8,914 bases of DNA from Candidatus Acidiferrales bacterium. Its GTDB lineage: Bacteria; Acidobacteriota; Terriglobia; Acidiferrales; UBA7541. Below the pieces are notes generated by a model, which made no database searches, was not told the DNA's origin, and was given only the letters and a program-made list of their open reading frames with translations. Where the stretch lies: NCBI GenBank assembly GCA_955651735.1, contig CATPAM010000545.1:1-8914 (forward strand), read 5' to 3'. Both the position numbers and the translations under genes were made by a program. This document shows, in pieces, positions 1 to 5,299 of the stretch; within the stretch, counting starts at the first letter, position 1, and each line of letters starts with the position of its first letter.

Positions 1-53
1 TCCTAAGGTTGTGCGTCCCGGCCGTCGGTGCGGTTTTGCAGGGAGAACGCTAG
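1..53 (+). CDS. Possible C-terminal tail of a regulator, maybe PadR family (partial)
   Basis: From base 3 an open frame encodes 16 residues, LRLCVPAVGAVLQGER, and stops at TAG 51-53, directly against the ATG at 54 of the permease remnant. ADOP permease genes in Acidobacteria are often preceded by a PadR-type repressor gene, and the hydrophobic '..AVGAVLQG..' ending resembles the C-terminal helix of such proteins. The fragment is too short to prove this. The frame could be chance; the tight stop/start junction is the main support. Confidence 0.27.
   Translation, partial: LRLCVPAVGAVLQGER
41..46 (+). promoter_or_regulatory. Ribosome binding site of the permease remnant
   Basis: GGGAGA lies 7 bases before the ATG at 54. 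It supports 54 as the original start of the permease gene, rather than the internal ATG at 92, which only appears as a start because of the frameshift. Confidence 0.45.
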
Positions 54-334
54 ATGGATAATTTCTGGCTCGATCTCCGGCAGGCGTTCGCATGCTTCTG
101 AAGGATCCGGGTTTCGCAGCAGCCGCGGTCCTATGCCTCACGCTAGGCATCGGCGCCACCACCGGAATCTTCAGCGTCGTCAATGCCGTCCTGCTTCGAC
201 CGCTTGGCTATAGACAGCCCGAGCGTCTCGTGCGTATCTACACGGAGTTTCCTACGTTTCCCAACGGCGGCCTACGCCGTTTCTGGACCTCGGCACCCGA
301 ATTTCTGGACTTGCGCCGGGAGCTGCAGTCTTGA
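54..334 (+). pseudogene. ADOP-type ABC transporter permease (FtsX/MacB-like), frameshifted and truncated
   Basis: The frame starting at ATG 54 reads [12 protein letters not shown] and then runs into TGA at 99-101. The next frame, from about 90, continues the same protein: [19 protein letters not shown], then [19 protein letters not shown], then a [15 protein letters not shown] stretch, ending at TGA 332-334. Adding one base near 89/90 restores '..[13 protein letters not shown]..', the usual N-terminus of this family, so a one-base deletion is the simplest explanation. The LLKDPGF...[21 protein letters not shown] stretch is the first membrane helix of the MacB/FtsX periplasmic-core fold. Intact members are about 800 residues; here only about 93 remain and the sequence after 'RRELQS' does not continue the family. 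With two separate lesions I judge it non-functional. A sequencing error could explain the frameshift but not the missing 700 residues. Confidence 0.85.
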
Positions 335-389
335 AAAGTATTAAAACCCCTAGCCACTTCGGTCCAACTCCTTCTCTCCCAGCGTCCAA

Positions 390-419
390 TTGCCACCTGG
401 TACCCGCCCCAAGTATCAT
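390..419 (+). promoter_or_regulatory. Candidate sigma-70-like promoter of the S55-like gene
   Basis: TTGCCA (390-395, five of six matches to TTGACA) and TATCAT (414-419, five of six to TATAAT) are 18 bases apart. Initiation about 7 bases downstream would fall near 426, only 3 bases before the ATG at 429. That would make the message nearly leaderless, which fits the absence of a Shine-Dalgarno sequence there. Predicted from sequence only. Confidence 0.42.
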
Positions 420-428
420 TGACGATTC

Positions 429-2213
429 ATGCCGCCAGCCGCGCTCCATCTGTCCGCACGAATCCTCCGAGCGCTCGGCCTCGCCTTAACAATCGCAGCT
501 CTTCCAGTCGTTGCCGTGGCGCAATCCAATGAGATTCTTCCGCTCGACCAAGTCCGAGCCGGCATGCAGGGGTATGCGTACACCATCTTCGCCGGCGACC
601 AGGTTGAGAAGTTCGACCTCGAAGTAATCGGAGTGATGCCCAACTTTCTCGGGCCTCGCCAATCCATCATCCTCGTCCAACTCAAAGGCCCCAAGGTCGA
701 GCGCACCGGCGTGGTCGCCGGAATGAGCGGCAGCCCCGTCTATCTCGACGGCAAACTCGCGGGCGCCCTTTCGCTCAAGCTCGGCATCTTCACCAAAGAC
801 CCCATCGCGGGCGTAACTCCCATCAAAGACGTAGTCGGACCGCCCGCGCAAAGCGGCGCGCAACAATTTCCGCTTCCCCTCGACGCTTCGGCTGTACAAA
901 AATCCACTACAACCTTTTCACTCCCGACAGGTTCCACTCTCTCGCCCATCGAGACTCCGCTTGTCTTCTCTGGCTTTCAGTCCGCAACGCTGCAGCAATT
1001 CGCGCCGCAAATCCAGAGCTTCGGCTTCGTCGCGGCGCAGGGAGGCACGTCCGCTCCGCGCCCGGACGACGCGCATCTCGTCCCCGGCGACATGGCAGGA
1101 ATGGTTCTTGTGCAAGGCGACGCCTCCATCAACTCCGCCTGCACCGTCACTGCCGTGCAAGCCGACCGCGTTTTTCTCTGTGGGCATCCCTTTCTCAATC
1201 TTGGCGACGTCCAACTCCCCATGGCACGCAGCCGCGTTTTAACCACCCTCTCTTCCGATCTCGCCTCCACCAAAATCGTGAATGTCGGCGGCTCCATCGG
1301 CACTATCACCGGCGATCACCTCACCGCCGTTACCGGAAAACTTGGTGCGCCACCACCGATGATCCCGCTCGACCTCACCGTCGCCACGCCAATCGGCGAG
1401 AAGAAATTGCACTTCGACGTGGTTAATCATCCCAAGCTCACTCCTCTGCTCGTGGCCATCACGGCGTTCAACGGCCTCACGCAAAACGCCATCTACGGAG
1501 AAGGCACGACTCTCCATCTCACCGGCGAAATTCGCTTGCACGGTCACACCCCCGTGCAAATCGAAAATACGTATGCCCCGGGCGACGTTCTTATCCCCGA
1601 CGGTCTGCCCATAGCCATCAGCGTGCAAAATATTTTTGCGCGCCTGTTTGTAAACACTTTCGAAGTTCCCGAGGTCGAGCGCATCGCACTTCGCGTTGAA
1701 AGCGTTCCCGGCCGCCAATCCTTCACGATCGACAGCGCCTGGCTCGAAAAGGGCGAGGCGGCTCCCGGCGAAACCCTGCGCGTCCGCGTCCTCCTGCATC
1801 CCTATCGCGGAGCGGCCCGCGTTGAAGAAACCACCGTCCGCGTTCCCGATCAAATCGCCCGCGGCGCCACGCTGCGCATCCTCGTCACCGACGGCGATAC
1901 CCTCAATCGCGCCTCGCGTGGATTCGCCTTCGGCGGCTCCAGCGGTCCCTCTGGACTCGACCAGCTCATCGCCGTCCTCAATCGCGAGCGCCGCAACGAT
2001 CGGCTTTATGTCGGACTGTTCATGCCCTCGCCCACCATCCTTTGGGAAGACAAGGAGCTGCCCAATGCTCCGCTCTCGCAAATCAACGTAATCGACGGCC
2101 GCCCCGCTCCCGGCAGCGTCCAGGTCCTTCGCGAATCTCTCGCCAGCGAATCTTCCGTCCCGCTAGGCGGTCCGGTTTCCGGCGTAATCTCCTTAAACCT
2201 CCAAATTCGATAA
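429..2213 (+). CDS. Secreted SpoIVB/S55-peptidase-like protein
   Basis: 594 residues. Residues 1-31 form a signal peptide: Arg11/Arg14, a hydrophobic core, and a cleavage site after Ala-Val-Ala31. The mature protein is expected in the periplasm or outside the cell. Residues about 40-135 resemble the C-terminal half of the SpoIVB peptidase S55 domain: DQVEKFDLEVIGV, then ERTGVVAGMSGSPVYLDGK with GMSGSP at 98-103. Ser100 corresponds to catalytic Ser378 of Bacillus subtilis SpoIVB, by my recollection of that sequence. The His-bearing part, VFLCGHPFLNLGD with His253, comes after the Ser part, whereas in SpoIVB the His comes first. The SpoIVB Asp363 position, a D-P pair before the Ser motif, reads Gly87-Pro88 here. 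I see no PDZ domain. Residues about 410-490 look like a beta-sandwich with basic strands (RVRVLLHPYRG). Proteolysis is therefore not assured; a scaffold or autoprocessing role is possible. SpoIVB itself works in sporulation, which does not fit this organism. The start at 429 is chosen for the signal peptide; it has no visible ribosome binding site. Confidence 0.85.
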   Translation: MPPAALHLSARILRALGLALTIAALPVVAVAQSNEILPLDQVRAGMQGYAYTIFAGDQVEKFDLEVIGVMPNFLGPRQSIILVQLKGPKVERTGVVAGMSGSPVYLDGKLAGALSLKLGIFTKDPIAGVTPIKDVVGPPAQSGAQQFPLPLDASAVQKSTTTFSLPTGSTLSPIETPLVFSGFQSATLQQFAPQIQSFGFVAAQGGTSAPRPDDAHLVPGDMAGMVLVQGDASINSACTVTAVQADRVFLCGHPFLNLGDVQLPMARSRVLTTLSSDLASTKIVNVGGSIGTITGDHLTAVTGKLGAPPPMIPLDLTVATPIGEKKLHFDVVNHPKLTPLLVAITAFNGLTQNAIYGEGTTLHLTGEIRLHGHTPVQIENTYAPGDVLIPDGLPIAISVQNIFARLFVNTFEVPEVERIALRVESVPGRQSFTIDSAWLEKGEAAPGETLRVRVLLHPYRGAARVEETTVRVPDQIARGATLRILVTDGDTLNRASRGFAFGGSSGPSGLDQLIAVLNRERRNDRLYVGLFMPSPTILWEDKELPNAPLSQINVIDGRPAPGSVQVLRESLASESSVPLGGPVSGVISLNLQIR

Positions 2214-2242
2214 GAGCCCTAATGCCACCATCGACGAATCAC

Positions 2243-2292
2243 AACATGCAGTGTCATCCTGAGCGCACCCGAAAAGGATGCGTGAGGGACCT
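2243..2292 (+). repeat. Intergenic hairpin repeat, copy 1
   Basis: The 41-base core (2252-2292) begins TGTCATCCTGA and ends GGGACCT. It matches copy 2 (4662-4702) at 32 of 41 positions without gaps, and similarity extends about 9 bases upstream (AACA[T/C]GC). Inside, CGCACCC (2264-2270) can pair with GGATGCG (2276-2282) around a 5-base loop with one C/A mismatch. An outer TCCT/GGGA stem (2257-2260 with 2286-2289, one G-T wobble) closes the structure. It lies between the S55-like gene and the propeller gene, where it could act as a processing, attenuation or partial termination element. Repeats of this style are scattered through acidobacterial genomes, to my knowledge. Confidence 0.75.
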
Positions 2293-2311
2293 TAATGTCA
2301 GCGCTACTCCA

Positions 2312-4615
2312 ATGCAAATCTTCGCGCGTATCCTTTACCTCCTTCCGTTCCTTTATCTCCTTTACCTTCCTTCCGCGATCGCCGAGCACACCCGCACCTG
2401 GCGCCAAGCCTCCTACGAAGATTTCCTCAAAGGCACTCCGCACGGTGTAGCCGTCCGCAGCGACGGCCGCCTCGAGCTTGCCCCGAAATTCACGCTCGTC
2501 GCCGACGCAGATGCCTCCTATCTCTGGTCTCTGCGCGTCGACCCGAAAGGCGCACTCTACGCGGCGGGCGGCTCGCCTGCAAAAGTCTTCCGCTTTGATG
2601 GCAATGGCGCGAGCAAGCCCACCACGGTTTTTGAATCCACCGATCTCGTCGCCCAAGCCATCGCCTTCGACGCCAAAGGCACGCTCTACGTAGCCACGTC
2701 TCCCGACGGCAAGGTCTATCGCGTCTCCGCCTCCGGCGAAAAAACCGTCTTGTTCGACCCCAAATCCAAATACATCTGGGATCTTGCCTTTGCTCCCGAC
2801 GGCACTCTGTACGTCGCCACCGGCGACAAGGGGCAGATCTTCGCCGTATCTCCCGACGGTAAGAGCGAGCTATTCTACGCCAGCGACGAAGCCCACATCC
2901 GCGTCCTGGCCTTCGACGCACGCAATGATCTTCTTGCAGGCACGGAGCCGAGCGGCCGCATTCTCCGCGTAAGGCGCTCTAGCAACAAAAATGCCCGCAA
3001 GGACAAAGATTCATCAGCGGCCGAAGGTTTTGTTCTTTACGAAACCGCCAAGCGCGAAGTCACCGCGCTCGCCGTGGCTCCCGACGGAAAAATCTACGCC
3101 GCGGCCATCGGAGACAAGCAGCGGCCCTCCACACCAGCGCCCACCACCGTAATCGCCACGCCCCAAGGCACCACCACCATCACCGGTGGCGCTATCGTGC
3201 TCGGCGGCCAGCCTCAGGGACAAACGCCATTCATTCCTTTCCCGCAGCAGCTTTCCTCCAGCATCTATCGCCTTTCACCCGAGGGCGTGCCGGAAGAACT
3301 CTGGAATTCCCGCGACGACGTTGTCTACTCGCTCGCGATTAATTCCGACGGGCGTCTTCTCGCTGGCACTGGCAACAATGGCGCGCTTCTCGCCATCGAC
3401 GGCCGCGGCGTTTTCGCGCAACTCGCCAAGGCCGGCTCCGCGCAGATCACCGGCATCGCCCGCAACTCCTCGGGCAAACTCTTCCTCTGCACCGCAAATC
3501 CCGCAAAGGTTTTTTCCGTCGGCACCGAATATGAGTCTGAAGGCACTTACGAATCGCGCTCCTTCGACGCGCAGCTATTCTCGCAATGGGGACGCCTGGA
3601 TTGGTGGAGCCCTCCGGCGTCGCTCTCCGACAAGGGCGCAGAGTCTTCGGCGCCGTCCGGCGCGCCGCGTCTCGAATTTTTGGTACGCTCCGGCAACACC
3701 GAAGATCCCGGCAAGGAATGGTCTCGTTGGTTTGGTCCGTACTCGAAACCCGGCAGCAGCACCGAATGCCCGCCCAGTCGTTTCGTCCAGTGGAAGGCCG
3801 TGATTCACGACGGCCGGTCTGGCGACGGCATTAGCTGGGTCAACCTAGCATACCTTCCCCGTAATGTAGCGCCTTTGATCGACGCCATCGCCGTGCAGGA
3901 CCCCGGCGTGCGCGCGCAAGCCAACATCATCATCCAGACCGGCCAGCAACCCAGCGTCAATCTGCATCAGCCGCAAACTTCTAATTTAACTGGCGTGGTT
4001 ATCACCCAAAGTTCTTCACCCCTGCGATTCGACCAGCCGCCGCAAGGTTTCCAGCAAAAAGGTTTTCAGTCCGTTCTGTGGACCGCGCACGACGACAATG
4101 ACGACGAGTTGCGGTTCGCCGTCTACTTCCGTGCAGAAAATGAAACCGGCTGGAAACTCCTGAAGGACAGACTCGAGCAGAAATTTTATTCCTGGGACAG
4201 CACCGCCATGCCCGACGGCGCCTACTACCTCAAAATTGTGGCCACCGACGCGCCCTCAAATCCTCCAGCCCAAGCCCTCGCCACCGAACGCGAAAGCGAG
4301 CGCTTTGTCGTTGACAACACTCCACCCGCGATCGAAGGATTGAAGGCTGTACCAGGAAGGCTTCAGACCGATATTCAGTTCACAGCGCGCGACGCGACCA
4401 GCAGCATCGAGCGCGCTCAATACAGCATCGATGGTGGCGACTGGATCATCGTAAACCCGAAGGGCGGCATCAGCGACGCACCGGAAGAACAATACGATTT
4501 TTCGCACGGTTCCCTATCACCCGGCGAGCATACCGTCGCCGTGCGCGCCTACGACCGCTTCGACAACGTGGGCAGCGCCAAAGCCACCATAACTGTTCCC
4601 GCCGCAAAGCCCTAA
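2312..4615 (+). CDS. Secreted beta-propeller protein with C-terminal Ig-like domains
   Basis: 767 residues from the ATG at 2312. I chose this start because it gives a signal peptide (MQIFARILYLLPFLYLLYLP, cleavage after Ala-Ile-Ala24); the open frame continues upstream only through the hairpin repeat and the S55 gene. Residues about 45-405 hold repeated blades of the form 'xxFDAKGTLYVATSPDGKVYRV' at roughly 45-residue spacing (near 78, 121, 161, 201, 255, 343 and 385), resembling NHL/SMP-30 propellers. A Lys-rich insert (222-235) and a Thr/Pro/Gly-rich insert (268-313) interrupt the blades. After it come a Trp-rich beta segment (411-515, with SQWGRLDWW and WSRWFGPYS), then segments like fibronectin/Ig domains (585-668 and 669-763; the latter has 'DNTPPAIEG' and 'VAVRAYDRFDNVGSA'). 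The function is unknown; an extracellular binding or surface role is plausible. It follows the S55-like gene by 98 bp on the same strand, so co-transcription is possible, but there is no clear ribosome binding site. Confidence 0.8.
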   Translation: MQIFARILYLLPFLYLLYLPSAIAEHTRTWRQASYEDFLKGTPHGVAVRSDGRLELAPKFTLVADADASYLWSLRVDPKGALYAAGGSPAKVFRFDGNGASKPTTVFESTDLVAQAIAFDAKGTLYVATSPDGKVYRVSASGEKTVLFDPKSKYIWDLAFAPDGTLYVATGDKGQIFAVSPDGKSELFYASDEAHIRVLAFDARNDLLAGTEPSGRILRVRRSSNKNARKDKDSSAAEGFVLYETAKREVTALAVAPDGKIYAAAIGDKQRPSTPAPTTVIATPQGTTTITGGAIVLGGQPQGQTPFIPFPQQLSSSIYRLSPEGVPEELWNSRDDVVYSLAINSDGRLLAGTGNNGALLAIDGRGVFAQLAKAGSAQITGIARNSSGKLFLCTANPAKVFSVGTEYESEGTYESRSFDAQLFSQWGRLDWWSPPASLSDKGAESSAPSGAPRLEFLVRSGNTEDPGKEWSRWFGPYSKPGSSTECPPSRFVQWKAVIHDGRSGDGISWVNLAYLPRNVAPLIDAIAVQDPGVRAQANIIIQTGQQPSVNLHQPQTSNLTGVVITQSSSPLRFDQPPQGFQQKGFQSVLWTAHDDNDDELRFAVYFRAENETGWKLLKDRLEQKFYSWDSTAMPDGAYYLKIVATDAPSNPPAQALATERESERFVVDNTPPAIEGLKAVPGRLQTDIQFTARDATSSIERAQYSIDGGDWIIVNPKGGISDAPEEQYDFSHGSLSPGEHTVAVRAYDRFDNVGSAKATITVPAAKP

Positions 4616-4652
4616 GCGCGGGCAGCGATCTAGCTAATTTTCAGCGTTGTAA

Positions 4653-4702
4653 AACACGCGATGTCATCCTGAAGGCATCCGACGAAGATGCCCGAAGGAC
4701 CT
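4653..4702 (+). repeat. Intergenic hairpin repeat, copy 2
   Basis: The core is 4662-4702, the same length and orientation as copy 1. GGCATC (4674-4679) pairs perfectly with GATGCC (4687-4692) around a 7-base loop, and TCCT/AGGA (4667-4670 with 4696-4699) forms an outer stem. The first inner pair is G-C here and C-G in copy 1, a compensatory change. It sits between the convergent propeller and PilZ genes, where it could help end transcription from both sides, although no T-run follows on either strand. Confidence 0.75.
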
Positions 4703-4776
4703 CAACTGCGGCATCGCTAAAATTGATCCGAAGCAGGAAGGCGTTCGCAGCCGCGGCTCTTGCGCTCGCGTACCGC
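4703..4776. other. GC-rich spacer between the repeat and the PilZ gene
   Basis: The first 20 or so bases after the repeat (CTCAACTGCGGCATCGCTA) weakly resemble those after copy 1 (CTTAATGTCAGCGCTACTC), so the repeat unit may be longer than its hairpin core. The rest contains CCGCGG and CGCGAGCGC-like words (read on the - strand) but no convincing gene. Short open frames crossing it show none of the features of a real protein. Confidence 0.4.
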
Positions 4777-5097
4777 TCACGGCGTGTTGTATTTCTCGAT
4801 CTCCGCACCAAACCCGATCCGCCCATCCCCGTAAGGCTCATTCCGCACGTGCACCACTCGCGCCGTACAATGCGTCTCCTGTGGGTCGCTGCCGGTCACT
4901 TCCGCTGGCATGCGCAGCGTGCAATCAATAGGCATGCCCACCTGCAGCGGCGCCGACGAAGCAAAGAAAAATCCGCCCCGCGAAATATTGATAACTTCCG
5001 TAAAGTGCTCGCTCTCGTCTGAAGGTAGGTTGATCGCTCGAAAGCGCAGCGAAGTGCGCATGTTGTAGCGGGTGATCTGGCGGCGTTCTGAACCCAT
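4777..5097 (-). CDS. Single-domain PilZ protein (c-di-GMP receptor)
   Basis: 106 residues, essentially a lone PilZ domain and probably cytoplasmic. Both parts of the c-di-GMP binding signature are present: RxxxR as Arg6-Gln-Ile-Thr-Arg10, and [D/N]xSxxG as Asn37-Ile-Ser39-Arg-Gly-Gly42. They are followed by the expected barrel strands (FFFASSAPLQVGMPIDCTL, then THCTARVVHVRNEPYG and GRIGFGAEI). Such proteins change conformation on binding c-di-GMP and typically affect motility, exopolysaccharide or secretion through a partner. No partner domain is fused here and no diguanylate cyclase is in the window, so the output is unknown. The start is supported by AGGGAAG 8 bases upstream. The gene converges on the propeller gene and diverges from the racemase-like gene. 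Family assignment is firm; binding of the ligand is inferred from the motif. Confidence 0.92.
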   Translation of the reverse strand: MGSERRQITRYNMRTSLRFRAINLPSDESEHFTEVINISRGGFFFASSAPLQVGMPIDCTLRMPAEVTGSDPQETHCTARVVHVRNEPYGDGRIGFGAEIEKYNTP

Positions 5098-5105
5098 AAC
5101 TTTCT

Positions 5106-5112
5106 CTTCCCT
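5106..5112 (-). promoter_or_regulatory. Ribosome binding site of the PilZ gene
   Basis: On the - strand AGGGAAG lies 8 bases before the ATG (5097-5095). It fixes the PilZ start and lies just downstream of the leader hairpin at 5122-5151. Confidence 0.6.
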
Positions 5113-5121
5113 GCCAGGAAG

Positions 5122-5151
5122 GAATACGCGTTCCTCCCCGAGAGGGTATTC
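5122..5151 (-). promoter_or_regulatory. Leader hairpin upstream of the PilZ gene
   Basis: GAATAC (5151-5146, - strand) pairs with GTATTC (5127-5122). Inside, CCTC pairs with GAGG (5145-5142 with 5136-5133) around a 5-base loop, leaving a 5-base bulge on one side. The structure ends 9 bases before the ribosome binding site, in the predicted 5' leader. It could influence translation or message stability. It does not look like a c-di-GMP riboswitch, which would be much larger. Confidence 0.4.
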
Positions 5152-5154
5152 ATC

Positions 5155-5182
5155 AGCCTAACAGAGCTACTCGGCCGGTCAA
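5155..5182 (-). promoter_or_regulatory. Candidate promoter of the PilZ gene
   Basis: On the - strand TTGACC (5182-5177) and TAGGCT (5160-5155) are separated by 16 bases. The -35 box matches five of six; the -10 box keeps the key T1, A2 and T6. Initiation near 5148 would give a leader of about 50 bases, which would include most of the hairpin at 5122-5151. Confidence 0.35.
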
Positions 5183-5193
5183 GTAACAAACCT

Positions 5194-5211
5194 TTCACAA
5201 AGCTTCACAAA
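5194..5211. promoter_or_regulatory. Tandem TTCACAAA direct repeat, possible operator
   Basis: TTCACAAA occurs at 5194-5201 and again at 5204-5211, a 10-base period that places both on the same face of the helix. It sits in the 202-bp region between the divergent PilZ and racemase-like genes, just upstream of the candidate PilZ promoter. Direct half-sites of this spacing are typical for OmpR/PhoB-type response regulators; Bacillus PhoP sites, for example, use TT[ACT]ACA repeats. The binding protein is unknown. Confidence 0.33.
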
Positions 5212-5253
5212 ACCCTCAGTACGGAAGTGTGGTACTCGCGCCTTCTCTTCCCC

Positions 5254-5281
5254 TTCGTAAGCCGCGGAGCTATGCAATAAT
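5254..5281 (+). promoter_or_regulatory. Weak candidate promoter of the racemase-like gene
   Basis: AATAAT (5276-5281, five of six to TATAAT) has only a poor -35, TTCGTA (5254-5259), 16 bases upstream. Initiation near 5288 would leave a leader of about 12 bases, again without a visible Shine-Dalgarno sequence. A 5-bp inverted repeat AGTAC/GTACT (5218-5222 with 5232-5236) lies further upstream. Confidence 0.25.
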
Positions 5282-5299
5282 GGGCCGGTCGTAGCGGTC

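Noticed and set aside
28..213. + strand open frame starting MRFCRENARW
   Set aside because: It is out of frame with the recognisable permease segments and has Arg/Ser-rich composition typical of a shadow frame.
1239..2081. Long - strand open frame (280 codons) opposite the S55-like gene
   Set aside because: It is a mirror of a C-rich coding strand; it has no domain, signal or ribosome binding site, whereas the + frame matches a known family.
2042..2311. Upstream in-frame extension of the propeller gene (starts at 2042, 2222 or 2246)
   Set aside because: It would overlap the S55-like gene out of frame and translate the hairpin repeat, placing the clear signal peptide 22 to 90 residues inside the protein.
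4896..5198. 100-codon - strand frame overlapping the PilZ start
   Set aside because: Different frame from the PilZ protein, Arg/Leu/Ser-rich, no motif; the PilZ frame has complete signature residues and a ribosome binding site.
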